The notes below the pieces were generated by a model. The model saw nothing but the letters and a program-made list of their open reading frames with translations, made no database searches and was not told the origin of the DNA. A stretch of DNA of 64,000 nt, taken from the NCBI RefSeq assembly GCF_023283485.1, contig NZ_JAKILU010000005.1, forward strand, positions 62,001 to 126,000, read 5' to 3'. Made by a program: the position numbers and the translations under genes. This stretch comes from Shewanella glacialipiscicola. Lineage in GTDB: Bacteria > Pseudomonadota > Gammaproteobacteria > Enterobacterales > Shewanellaceae. Positions 38,177-47,140 of this stretch are shown in pieces. The first letter of the stretch is position 1. Each line of letters opens with the position of its first letter.

Positions 38177-39643
38177 ATTTTTCGCCGTATCAGCCAATTC
38201 TGCAAACAGCTATTTGAAGACGCGCCTAAAACGACCGCTCCAACTCAAGCTCAGACTGAACCCACCACGCCCGAACAAAGTTCTGGTGCGCTAAGCTTAG
38301 AGTTAGTGCCAAGAGACGCCCATACCGTCTCGCGCAAACAAATTAGCGAAAATGCCCTTAAGGTATTATATCGACTGAATAAATCAGGTTTTAAGGCCTA
38401 TTTAGTCGGCGGCGGCGTACGCGATTTACTTTTAGGGATTGAGCCGAAAGATTTCGACGTTGTCACCAGCGCAACGCCAGAAGAAATCAAAAAGCTATTC
38501 CGTAATTGCCGTGTTGTCGGTCGTCGTTTCCGTCTGGCGCATATCGTTTTCGGCCGCGATGTTATCGAAGTCGCGACCTTCCGCGGTCACCATGGCGAGA
38601 ACAACGAAAAAGTCTCTAAAGCCAATGCCGAAGGGCGTTTGCTGCGCGATAACGTCTATGGTGAAATCGACGAAGATGCCGAACGCCGCGACTTTACCGT
38701 TAATGCGCTCTATTACGATATCAGCGACTACTCTATTCGCAGTTATGGCGGCGGTATGAGCGATCTTAAAGCCGGCACCTTAAGGTTAATTGGCGATCCT
38801 GAAACCCGTTACCGTGAAGATCCCGTGCGCATGTTAAGGGCCGTGCGTTTCGCCACTAAACTCAACATGACTATCGAACCCATAACTGCAGCGCCAATTA
38901 AACAATTAGCCCCACTGTTAAAAGATATTCCCGCCGCACGCATGTATGAAGAAATACTAAAACTCTTCTTTGCAGGCAAAGCGTTAGCCAACTTTGAGCT
39001 AATGCAAGAATATAAGCTATTCGAACCACTGTTTCCGCAAGTGGCAGCACTGCTAAAGGATGATCCGAAAGGCGCTCCCATGAAGATGCTACAAGCTATC
39101 ATGAAGAGTACCGACCAACGCGTTAACGAAGATAAGCCGGTCACGCCCTCTTTCTTCTATGCCGCCATACTTTGGTATCCACTACGCCAACGCGCTGAAG
39201 ATATTGCGCTTGAAAGTGGCTTAACTTTATATGATGCTTTTTTTGCTGCGATGGGCGATGTAATGGAGCAGCAATGCCAAACCATTAGCATTCCACGCCG
39301 TTTTAGTACGCCAGCAAAAGATATTTGGCAGTTACAGTTACGCTTTGACCGCAGCCAAGGTACCCGCGCCTTTAAACTGATGGAGCATCCTAAGTTTAGA
39401 GCCGCATACGATTTGCTATTGCTCAGAGGTGAAGTCGAAGCAGGTAATCTGGCTAAGAGTGCAGCTTGGTGGCAACAATTTGTCGAAGCCGATGAAACAG
39501 AGCGCCTAGCCATTGCCCGTGGCGGCAGTAAATCACCAAGCCGTAACCGTAATGCCACTCAGCGTCGCCGTCGTCCTCCTCGTGCGCCAAATGCCGATGG
39601 TTCTGCGCCAACCAGTGCGCCAAAAGTAAAAGCCGCTGAATAA
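38177..39643 (+). CDS. pcnB: PcnB, poly(A) polymerase I, with likely AUU start codon
   Basis: A 488-residue nucleotidyltransferase that adds poly(A) to RNA 3' ends and so speeds decay. Catalytic region: YLVGGGVRDLLLG and PKDFDVVTSATPEE, then NCRVVGRRFRLAHI. The C terminus is basic (SPSRNRNATQRRRRPP), as expected for RNA binding. No ATG, GTG or TTG lies at the expected start. ATT at 38177 is preceded by CGAGGTG with 4-5 bases spacing, and begins IFRRISQFCKQ, matching the E. coli start FTRVANFCRK. E. coli pcnB is a known AUU-start gene. The longest frame starts 20 codons earlier at a TTG and has no ribosome site. Confidence 0.93.
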   Translation: MFRRISQFCKQLFEDAPKTTAPTQAQTEPTTPEQSSGALSLELVPRDAHTVSRKQISENALKVLYRLNKSGFKAYLVGGGVRDLLLGIEPKDFDVVTSATPEEIKKLFRNCRVVGRRFRLAHIVFGRDVIEVATFRGHHGENNEKVSKANAEGRLLRDNVYGEIDEDAERRDFTVNALYYDISDYSIRSYGGGMSDLKAGTLRLIGDPETRYREDPVRMLRAVRFATKLNMTIEPITAAPIKQLAPLLKDIPAARMYEEILKLFFAGKALANFELMQEYKLFEPLFPQVAALLKDDPKGAPMKMLQAIMKSTDQRVNEDKPVTPSFFYAAILWYPLRQRAEDIALESGLTLYDAFFAAMGDVMEQQCQTISIPRRFSTPAKDIWQLQLRFDRSQGTRAFKLMEHPKFRAAYDLLLLRGEVEAGNLAKSAAWWQQFVEADETERLAIARGGSKSPSRNRNATQRRRRPPRAPNADGSAPTSAPKVKAAE

Positions 39644-40131
39644 TGCCTCGCGTTTATGTTGCGTTAGGCGCAAATCTTGAACATCCCAAGACCCAATTGG
39701 ACAATGCCGTTACGGCATTGTCCATATTAGCCTTAGAAAACCGCCTACACGTTTCCCCCTATTACCGCTCGGTGCCCATGGGCGATGTTGTGCAACCCGA
39801 TTATGTCAATGCCGTGGTCAGTTTTGATACTGAGCTTGCGCCATTAGCCTTACTCGATGCACTGCAGCACATTGAAAACACTCAAGGGCGAGTACGCCTT
39901 GAGCGCTGGGGGCCTAGAACCTTAGATCTCGATTTACTCTTGTATGGCAATGAGAATATTGATATTCCCAGACTCAAAGTGCCCCACTACGGCATGAAAG
40001 AGCGCAGCTTTGTGCTCGTACCTTTAGCCGCTATTGCACCGAGTCTTATTTTGCCCTGTGGCACTGCAATCACAAGTCTCATCGATGCAAAAATGTTGTC
40101 CGAATTACAACAACTGGGCATTGATCATTGA
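39643..40131 (+). CDS. folK: FolK, HPPK (folate biosynthesis pyrophosphokinase)
   Basis: A 162-residue enzyme that transfers pyrophosphate to 6-hydroxymethyl-dihydropterin. It has YVALGANLEHP at the start, SPYYRSVPMG, and the signature RWGPRTLDLDLLLYG with the two conserved aspartates. ATG overlaps the pcnB stop by one base (TAATG), so the two are translationally coupled. panB follows after 56 bases. Confidence 0.97.
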   Translation: MPRVYVALGANLEHPKTQLDNAVTALSILALENRLHVSPYYRSVPMGDVVQPDYVNAVVSFDTELAPLALLDALQHIENTQGRVRLERWGPRTLDLDLLLYGNENIDIPRLKVPHYGMKERSFVLVPLAAIAPSLILPCGTAITSLIDAKMLSELQQLGIDH

Positions 40132-40187
40132 AGTCCGTCTCCAGTTAGCTTATAACACCACTTCTATTTGGTTTGAAGATCATCCAT

Positions 40188-40982
40188 ATGTCTAAAATTA
40201 CTAGCTCAACCCTGTTGAAATATAAGCGGGAAGGTAGAAAATTCACGGCACTGACAGCCTATGATGCCAGTTTTGCCAGCGCGTTCGATAGCGAAGGTGT
40301 AGATGTGCTGCTCGTCGGCGATTCTTTAGGTATGGTGCTACAAGGCCATGACGATACCCTGCCCGTCTCTACAGCAGATATCGCTTACCACACTCGCTGT
40401 GTCCGCCGCGGGATTGAACGTGCCCTGCTGATCGCCGATATGCCCTTTATGAGTTACGCTACACCAGAGCAAGCCATGGTTAACGCGACTGAGTTAATGC
40501 AGGCCGGTGCCAACATGGTCAAAGTCGAAGGCGGCCATTGGTTGCTAGAAACCGTGACTAAACTGACCGAGCGCGGTATTCCAGTATGTGCTCACTTAGG
40601 TTTAACGCCGCAGTCTGTCCATGTATTTGGTGGTTTTAAAGTACAAGGCCGCGATGCAGAAAATGCTCAACGTATTATTGACGAAGCCAAAGCGATGGAA
40701 GCCGCGGGAGCTCAACTATTGGTGGTTGAATGTATTCCAGCGCCACTTGCCGCGGCGATAACTGAAGCCTTAACGATTCCGGTGATTGGGATTGGTGCTG
40801 GCGCATCAACCGATGGCCAGATTTTAGTTATGCATGATGTACTAGGTATTTCAAGTGGTTATATTCCACGTTTTTCGAAAAACTACCTAAAGCAAACCGG
40901 CGAAATCCGTTCTGCCGTGCGAGCTTATATCGACGAAGTGGCCCAAGGGATATTCCCTAGCGACGAACACACTTTTAATTAG
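40188..40982 (+). CDS. panB: PanB, ketopantoate hydroxymethyltransferase
   Basis: A 264-residue enzyme, identical in length to E. coli PanB, from the ATG at 40188. An upstream TTG reading adds five residues. It has [39 protein letters not shown] and [10 protein letters not shown], which contribute the Mg and substrate site. It makes ketopantoate from ketoisovalerate and methylene-tetrahydrofolate, the first committed step to pantothenate and CoA. panC follows after 27 bases. Confidence 0.97.
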   Translation: MSKITSSTLLKYKREGRKFTALTAYDASFASAFDSEGVDVLLVGDSLGMVLQGHDDTLPVSTADIAYHTRCVRRGIERALLIADMPFMSYATPEQAMVNATELMQAGANMVKVEGGHWLLETVTKLTERGIPVCAHLGLTPQSVHVFGGFKVQGRDAENAQRIIDEAKAMEAAGAQLLVVECIPAPLAAAITEALTIPVIGIGAGASTDGQILVMHDVLGISSGYIPRFSKNYLKQTGEIRSAVRAYIDEVAQGIFPSDEHTFN

Positions 40983-41009
40983 TCATAGATTTATGCAAGG
41001 TAAGGCTCA

Positions 41010-41855
41010 ATGATCACTAGCGCCCATATTGATGATATTCGCACTCAAGTGCGTGCATGGCGTGCCAAGGGCGAAACCATCGCTTTTGTGCCAACCATGG
41101 GCAACCTCCATCAGGGACACATTACTTTAGTACGGGAAGCGGCGCAAAAGTGCGACCATGTGGTGGTATCGATTTTTGTTAATCCAATGCAATTTGGCCA
41201 AAATGAAGATCTCGATGCCTACCCACGTACACTTGCGGCCGATAGCGCGGCCATTACTGCAGCCGGAGCCGAACTATTGTTCACGCCAACGCCTGCGGTG
41301 ATGTATCCTAAAGGTCTAGAGCAACAAACCTATGTTGAAGTCCCTGGGATTTCCAACGTGCTTTGTGGTGCTAGCCGCCCGGGACATTTCCGTGGAGTAG
41401 CGACCATAGTTTGTAAGCTATTCAACATAGTCCAACCCGATGTAGCTTTTTTTGGTAATAAAGATTATCAACAACTATTAGTGATCAAAACTATGGTTGA
41501 AGATTTGTCCTTACCGATTGAAATTATTGGTGTAGATACCATACGTGAGAACTCTGGTTTAGCCATGAGTTCACGTAATGGCTACCTCACTGCCACTGAA
41601 AAAGCCGCAGCACCAGCGCTCAAAAAAGCCATCGATGCCATGGAAAAAGGGATAAAACAAGGCGAGAGTGTTGACGCTGTGACTGAACAAGCGAAAGCCA
41701 GTTTAGTGGCCGCAGGATTTACGCCCGATTATCTTGAGATTCGCCATGCTCACACGCTTGAAGTAGCGCAAAGACAAGATCAAGCCTTAGTCATTCTAGC
41801 GGCGGCTTATATTGGTAAAGCGCGGCTTATTGATAATTTAAGATTTGATCGCTAA
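41010..41855 (+). CDS. panC: PanC, pantoate-beta-alanine ligase
   Basis: A 281-residue ligase. [16 protein letters not shown] is the nucleotide-binding HxGH-type block, followed by [11 protein letters not shown] and [10 protein letters not shown]. It joins pantoate to beta-alanine using ATP. AAGGTAAGG precedes the ATG. panD, needed for beta-alanine, is not in this window. The transcript ends at a clear hairpin. Confidence 0.97.
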   Translation: MITSAHIDDIRTQVRAWRAKGETIAFVPTMGNLHQGHITLVREAAQKCDHVVVSIFVNPMQFGQNEDLDAYPRTLAADSAAITAAGAELLFTPTPAVMYPKGLEQQTYVEVPGISNVLCGASRPGHFRGVATIVCKLFNIVQPDVAFFGNKDYQQLLVIKTMVEDLSLPIEIIGVDTIRENSGLAMSSRNGYLTATEKAAAPALKKAIDAMEKGIKQGESVDAVTEQAKASLVAAGFTPDYLEIRHAHTLEVAQRQDQALVILAAAYIGKARLIDNLRFDR

Positions 41856-41871
41856 CCCTGCAATCAATAAT

Positions 41872-41898
41872 AAAAAAGGAGCTAAGAGCTCCTTTTTT
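41872..41898 (+). terminator. Intrinsic terminator of panBC
   Basis: Stem aaaaaaggagct / agctcctttttt around a 3-base loop, ending in a T run. Confidence 0.95.
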
Positions 41899-42136
41899 GT
41901 GTTTTCAATACCATAAAAACCCAATATTCCCCAGCTTATCATCAACTTAAACTACAAAAAAATTGTCTTATCAAAAACTAGTTTTATTAAATAAATTACG
42001 TCATAGTATGGTGAAGATGTTAAATTAAGGTAAACTCACGCCCAAATAGAGGCTAAATAGCCATAACGAGTTATCTCGCATATTAAAAAGACGACCATCA
42101 TAATCACTATGCTATTTACAAAGGATTTGTGGCCTA

Positions 42137-42664
42137 ATGGCAAGACTGATACTCACCCTAATTTGTGTTATTTTACCAAGTGTCGCTCAGGCAAATACTA
42201 TTTATAAATGCCGCAAAGATGACAAGGTGATCTTTAGCCAAACTGCTTGTCCGCAAGAATTTAGCCAGCATAAAATCGAGTATCAATTAGGAGTGACGAC
42301 TGAAGTTGATTCAGATAAAAAAGACATTCGAGTCGACCCATTACAAGCTCTACTGAATAGCCAATCCATTTCAAAAGAAAAATTATTGCAACTGCTCGAT
42401 GGCGAAATCTATCGTCTAAAACAAGAAAATAGTTATTTTGAAATTTTGCGCGCCAGTGAATTACAAAAATTAGAACGCAAACGTTATTGGCAAAACCAAG
42501 AGCAAAGTGATCCTGAATATATAAAGGAAATGAACGATATCAACAGTCACTTTACGACATTATCAGTCAATAATAATAAGGCGATACAGCTGCTGAATGC
42601 TCGAAAAAACCATATCACAACCGAAGCTAGCCCTAACGCTGTCAAAGAGTCTGAAACACATTAA
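42137..42664 (+). CDS. Exported DUF4124-type protein of unknown role
   Basis: A 175-residue protein with a signal peptide (MARLILTLICVILPSVAQA) and then the DUF4124-like NTIYKCRKDDKVIFSQTACP, two cysteines spaced as in that family. The rest is charged and helical, possibly coiled coil (~75-150). It is likely periplasmic. The gene lies between panC and the curli genes and is transcribed toward them, but 508 bases separate it from csgB, so an operon is unlikely. The function is unknown. Confidence 0.75.
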   Translation: MARLILTLICVILPSVAQANTIYKCRKDDKVIFSQTACPQEFSQHKIEYQLGVTTEVDSDKKDIRVDPLQALLNSQSISKEKLLQLLDGEIYRLKQENSYFEILRASELQKLERKRYWQNQEQSDPEYIKEMNDINSHFTTLSVNNNKAIQLLNARKNHITTEASPNAVKESETH

Positions 42665-43172
42665 GACTGTTTGAGGCGCCCATTTCTACTCCATCGATGA
42701 TGGCAGCAAGCACTATTACATCTATTATGGCTAACTCCTCCCGCCTTTAACGTACCAGTCTTACCACTTATATCTCAGCTGATTTACTATAAAATATAAT
42801 GTAAATAAACCAGAAGGTTAAACAAGATCTGAGTGCTATGGGCATATCAAATCCCCACTGTAAACCGTCAGTCATTACTCGCCATACTCCCTATATCATG
42901 TAAACACAAAAAACGACTCACGCAAAATAAGACTTAACTACTAGACCAACTAGGTTAGTCACACTCAATAAAAAGTCGACAGTGCAGATAAAAAGACTAT
43001 TTAATCAATGTGATAATAAAGATAAACCAAAAATCCTCTTATATAACATTTCTATATTCATACCCTTTCGACCAATTGATTGATATTCGTATGCCCCGTA
43101 CCTTTATGGCTGAACTTGGTTTATTCGTATTTTAGATAAATCAAAGTATTTGATGCATGCAGGGAGTCACAC
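42665..43172. other. AT-rich upstream region of the curli genes
   Basis: About 500 bases with no convincing ORF. This is where the csgBA promoter and CsgD-type binding sites should be. I cannot name a specific box. Confidence 0.5.
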
Positions 43173-43592
43173 GTGCCAAATTTATCTCTACGCTTTTTGG
43201 TATCGCTCATCTTGCTATGTAGTTGTATGACCTCAGCACAAGAGTTGAATGTCAGCGAGTTACCCGTAACCCTTCAGGCATTACTGGAACGTTCTGGTCG
43301 CGATAACCTTATCGAGCTGGTTCAACAAGGCAATGCAAACCAAGGATTACTGTTCCAATCAGGTAACGATAACAAAACCGATGTAACACAAGTCGGCAAT
43401 GATAACGATGCGCTAATTACACAGATTGGGTCAAATAATGAAGTTCAACTACTGCAAGTCGGCAGTCAAAATACGGCTTCAGTGACACAAATTGGCAATG
43501 ACAATTTAGTGCAACTGAACCAACTAGGCAGCGGTAATTTTTCGATTCAACAGATTGCAGATGGTGCTGCAATCTCAATAACTCAATATTAA
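43173..43592 (+). CDS. csgB: CsgB-like curlin nucleator
   Basis: A 139-residue exported protein. GTG start with AGGGAG 6 bases upstream. A signal peptide (MPNLSLRFLVSLILLCSCMT) is followed by a linker and about five curlin repeats of the pattern N-x5-Q-x-G-x-x-N, such as LVQQGNANQGLLFQ and VTQVGNDNDALITQ. CsgB is the surface nucleator on which CsgA polymerises into amyloid. The final repeat SIQQIADGAAISITQY is degenerate, as in known CsgB. csgA follows 14 bases later in one operon. Confidence 0.88.
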   Translation: MPNLSLRFLVSLILLCSCMTSAQELNVSELPVTLQALLERSGRDNLIELVQQGNANQGLLFQSGNDNKTDVTQVGNDNDALITQIGSNNEVQLLQVGSQNTASVTQIGNDNLVQLNQLGSGNFSIQQIADGAAISITQY

Positions 43593-43606
43593 ACAGGGAG
43601 TGTCAC

Positions 43607-45097
43607 ATGAAATCACAAGCTAAAAAATCTCTTATTGCTTTGGCCATTGCAACAGGTTTAAGCGGCAATGCGTTTGCAGCCAGCTCAGTGAGCGATATTA
43701 GCGTAGTGCAATCTGGCCAAGGTCAAGAAGCCACAGTCTCACAAACGGGTCTCATTAATGGTGCTTCAGTAGTGCAGACAGGTACAGATCAAGTCGCAAC
43801 TGTGCAACAAAACGGTGTGTGGCACGAAGCGACTATTAATTCTACAGGCACAGATAACACAGTCAAAATAACGCAACAAGTTGACTGGCATGTGGCAAGT
43901 GCAAATGTTGTAGGTGACAGCAACAATGTGGATGTGTCGCAAAATGGTTTCTTTAACCAGAGCAGCAACGATGTTGCTGGTAACGATAACGTAGTGGGCG
44001 TAACTCAATTAGGCGAAGTCAACGACAGCCAAGTTGAAATCACTGGTACTGAAAACAGCGTATCGGTTAAGCAAGACGGCGATGCTAACTTGGCAGTATT
44101 TCGCGTTGAAGGCAACGATAACGACGGTAAAATCAAGCAAGTAGGTGATAACAACCAAGCGGGTTTAATTTCACTTGGCCTAAGTGCTAACGTAGGTAAC
44201 AACAACGACGTTTCTGTTAATCAAGCCGGTAACAATAACTTTGGCGCGGCTAAGGGTATTGCTGGCGACAATAACACTGTAGACATGGTCCAAAAAGGTG
44301 ATAACCATGTTGGTTTCGTTTACGCACTAGCTGGCAGCGATAACGATATTTCAATGGATCAAAAAGGTAAAGGCAACACGGCTTACCTTGCGATGACCAC
44401 AGGTGATGACAACAGTGTCGATATTACTCAAAATGGTCGTGGCAACACTATTGGTGATACGCTAGTGGCTGATATCCGAGGTGATGATAACGATATTACT
44501 ATCACCCAAAAAGGCGATGTCAACGGTGCTGAGTTCCAAGTATGGGGCAATAGCAACGATGTTGATTTAAAGCAAAAAGGCGATGCTAACTTCGCAACCT
44601 TTGGTGCATACGGTACAGATAACGATTTCGATTTATCTTCTAAAGGTGATAACAACGAAATCGTTGCCTTCGCTGAAGGTGAAGACAACAGCATCGAAGT
44701 TAGCCAAGAAGGTGATGTTAACTTCGCTTATGTAGATGTAGTGGGTAGCGATAACGAAGTAGATGTCGAGCAAGATGGTAATCAGAACGAAACATTGATC
44801 TCTGTTGCTGGCAACAATAATGCTGATGTCACTGCACTGCAAAATGGCGATTTAAACCTTATCGATTTAATTATCGAAGGTGATGAAAACACAGCACAAA
44901 TTGCTCAATCAGGTAATGGTAACTGGGTAGGCGGTGATGATAATAGCTCATTTACTGTTGCCGGTGATAATAACAGCCTGTTGATTACTCAAGCTGGCAA
45001 TGACAACTTGGTAGTAGGTTCTCAAGCGGGTAATAACAATAGCATTAGCGTTAACCAATCAGGCAACATGAACATTGCCAGTGTGGTGCAATACTAA
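43607..45097 (+). CDS. csgA: CsgA-like major curlin subunit, unusually long (~20 repeats)
   Basis: A 496-residue exported amyloid subunit; E. coli CsgA has 151 residues and five repeats. Signal peptide 1-24 (ending GNAFA), then about 20 repeats of 20-24 residues. Each has two strands around Q-x-G-x-x-N and G-x-[DN]-N, for example VTQLGEVNDSQVEI and VEQDGNQNETLISV. Aspartate is frequent at the turns, making the protein acidic. The last repeats return to near-classical form (SISVNQSGNMNIASVVQY). CAGGGAG precedes the ATG. Fibres of this subunit should give a much longer beta-solenoid per monomer. Secretion would need CsgG, which is not in the window. Confidence 0.88.
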   Translation: MKSQAKKSLIALAIATGLSGNAFAASSVSDISVVQSGQGQEATVSQTGLINGASVVQTGTDQVATVQQNGVWHEATINSTGTDNTVKITQQVDWHVASANVVGDSNNVDVSQNGFFNQSSNDVAGNDNVVGVTQLGEVNDSQVEITGTENSVSVKQDGDANLAVFRVEGNDNDGKIKQVGDNNQAGLISLGLSANVGNNNDVSVNQAGNNNFGAAKGIAGDNNTVDMVQKGDNHVGFVYALAGSDNDISMDQKGKGNTAYLAMTTGDDNSVDITQNGRGNTIGDTLVADIRGDDNDITITQKGDVNGAEFQVWGNSNDVDLKQKGDANFATFGAYGTDNDFDLSSKGDNNEIVAFAEGEDNSIEVSQEGDVNFAYVDVVGSDNEVDVEQDGNQNETLISVAGNNNADVTALQNGDLNLIDLIIEGDENTAQIAQSGNGNWVGGDDNSSFTVAGDNNSLLITQAGNDNLVVGSQAGNNNSISVNQSGNMNIASVVQY

Positions 45098-45154
45098 TCA
45101 ACTGCAATAACGGTTAACAGCCAAATCATGTGGTGATTAACCAAAGCGCAGATC

Positions 45155-45192
45155 AAAAAGCGGAAATGTTGATATCAACATTTCCGCTTTTT
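45155..45192. terminator. Palindromic terminator after csgA
   Basis: A perfect palindrome aaaaagcggaaatgttga / tcaacatttccgctttttt-like sequence with T-rich ends on both strands. It can serve csgA and the convergent csgD-like gene. Confidence 0.9.
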
Positions 45193-45310
45193 ACTGTGTC
45201 CATTTTATACAAAGGCTGTGACTGCAATGAGCACATCAGCTTAAGCCTATAAACTCACCATAAAACCCCTAAATTAGTAATAAAATGAGGGGGGTGAGAA
45301 TTGTTAAATA

Positions 45311-45976
45311 TTAGCTGCACAACTCGAAGTGAGTTTGATAAGTTTGCGCCCAACGCAATAATTCAACACGGTTTCTAGATTGAGTTTTACGGAAAATAGA
45401 GGAAATATGCGCTTTCACTGTATGTTCGCTAATACATAACCTATGGGCGATTTCTTTATTCCTCGCACCACTAGAAACAAATTGAATAATGGTACGCTCA
45501 CGAGATGTCAGCATCTGTAACATAGCGACTGTGTTTGACGATATTTCATTATTACCATCTAGTTTTTGCACTACACGCCGAAACATCTTACTCAACAATG
45601 TTCTATCGTACCAAAGCTCTTCAGCCACCATTTTACGTAACCCAGTCAACATTAAATCCATACGTTGATCGGCAAATAAAATACCTCGAATGCCCAGCAA
45701 CATGGCTGACTCTTGGTCCAGAGAGTCGCGCTCAACTTGATACAAGGCAACAGGGAAGTGCGACACTAAACGCGAAGCTAGTAAAGGGATCCCTTTATTA
45801 TCTAATGCAGCACCTTTTTGGGTAATCAAATAAAAACTGCGACTACTTTTATCTAAATCTAACTCTGCGGTATTCTTCACTATGCGGGTTTTCAGTCCGA
45901 TGGATTCGGCGAGTAAAGCTAAATGACATGGAGCAGCCATTTGATGTAAAAAAACCAATTCATTAATCGTGCTCAC
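45311..45976 (-). CDS. csgD: CsgD-like LuxR-family regulator
   Basis: A 221-residue regulator. The N-terminal part is a receiver-like domain without an obvious phosphoacceptor motif, as in E. coli CsgD. The C-terminal LuxR helix-turn-helix is LTSRERTIIQFVSSGARNKEI followed by ISEHTVKAHISSIFRKT. GTG start at 45976 with AGGGAG 9 bases upstream. It is convergent with csgBA, separated by a shared terminator, and likely activates them. In E. coli CsgD sits upstream of csgEFG, which are not seen here. Confidence 0.86.
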   Translation of the reverse strand: MSTINELVFLHQMAAPCHLALLAESIGLKTRIVKNTAELDLDKSSRSFYLITQKGAALDNKGIPLLASRLVSHFPVALYQVERDSLDQESAMLLGIRGILFADQRMDLMLTGLRKMVAEELWYDRTLLSKMFRRVVQKLDGNNEISSNTVAMLQMLTSRERTIIQFVSSGARNKEIAHRLCISEHTVKAHISSIFRKTQSRNRVELLRWAQTYQTHFELCS

Positions 45977-46386
45977 AGACTCTTCTCCCTGAAAAGTATG
46001 ATGTCTTGATGCGCAAATGAGGATGCTTTGACCAACCTATGTTGTTTTAATTTTAAACATCTTATTAACCTTGTCGATTCTGACGAGTTAAGGAGGTAAA
46101 AACATCACCCAAATGTACTATTCCCGACTTTGCTTTGGTAAAAAAGACTGTTTTACCCCAGACAAATAGCATAATAGTGTAAAAAACCACAAGATAGGAC
46201 ACGTCTATTATTCCTAGTACATTTTGACTATGCAGATAACGCTCGCCAGTTGCAACATAAAATCAACACTAAAATAGCGCTAGAGTGTGACAACTGAATG
46301 TCATCACACGACTGCTTTAAAACACTGAGGGGAAATAGCTTATCATTCCAATGTAATGCAGTAATCGCGGCACTCGATTAGGCTGC
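45977..46386. other. Upstream region of the csgD-like gene
   Basis: About 410 AT-rich bases between the csgD-like gene and the stop of the YjdF-like gene. Long leader regions are usual for csgD. I see no ORF, tRNA or clear palindrome. Confidence 0.45.
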
Positions 46387-46989
46387 TTATTGAAGCTTAG
46401 CGATTTGTTTATCTTGAACGCGAGACAATAAAACAAGTGCAACGATAGCGCCAATCAAGGCCATTAACATGTCCGATTGCGTGTCCCACACATAACCTTG
46501 GGTTCCTAAAAAGGCTTCAGCACCTTCGCCAGTTGCAACTGCAACCCACCATTCAATCAACTCATAAAACGCCGAAAAAGCGAGAACAAAACAGGTCACC
46601 ATAAACGCACACCAAGCACCAGGTTTGATCGCTTGATTACGCAGCATAATTTCTCGCGCCAACATGGCAGGAATAAAACCTTGGGCAAAGTGACCTAATT
46701 TATCGTAATTATTGCGCTCTGAACCCATCCAATTGGCAATGGTGTCGAATAATGGCACTTCCGCATAGGTGTAATGCGCTCCAACAAACAATACACAGCA
46801 ATGTACTAACACTAAAAAGTACACCAAGGGAGTTAATGGAAAGCGTTTACGGGTAAAAAATAACAGTGGTACTGCCACTAATGCTGGAGCAGCTTCGAGC
46901 CACCATGTGAACATATCTGCGGGGTTGATCACTGACCAGACCAATACACTGAGATAAATGCCGCACCACACGATTTTGTTATTCAACAT
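46387..46989 (-). CDS. DUF2238/YjdF-like inner membrane protein
   Basis: A 200-residue polytopic membrane protein with about six hydrophobic segments. YDKLGHFAQGFIPAMLAREI, FYELIEWW and GYVWDTQSDMLMALIG are hallmarks of the DUF2238 (E. coli YjdF) family. Conserved His, Glu and Asp lie near membrane faces. The function is unknown. It diverges from serA across 151 bases. Confidence 0.88.
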   Translation of the reverse strand: MLNNKIVWCGIYLSVLVWSVINPADMFTWWLEAAPALVAVPLLFFTRKRFPLTPLVYFLVLVHCCVLFVGAHYTYAEVPLFDTIANWMGSERNNYDKLGHFAQGFIPAMLAREIMLRNQAIKPGAWCAFMVTCFVLAFSAFYELIEWWVAVATGEGAEAFLGTQGYVWDTQSDMLMALIGAIVALVLLSRVQDKQIAKLQ

Positions 46990-47140
46990 TGGTTCCTCTT
47001 ATGCGATATTGTTCTAAATTTAGAATATTAACTTTAGCCATCTAGCCCTCCACAACAAGCAAAAAAAGTGCTACTTTGGTCGGCGAAGGTTGTCAGCATA
47101 TCATAAGAAACATTTCTATTAATCAGAGGGTACCCATATC

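Noticed and set aside
43607..45097. Regular repeats suggesting a CRISPR array or satellite
   Set aside because: The periodicity is in the protein (20-24 residues) and the DNA repeats are not identical; it is the curlin repeat region.
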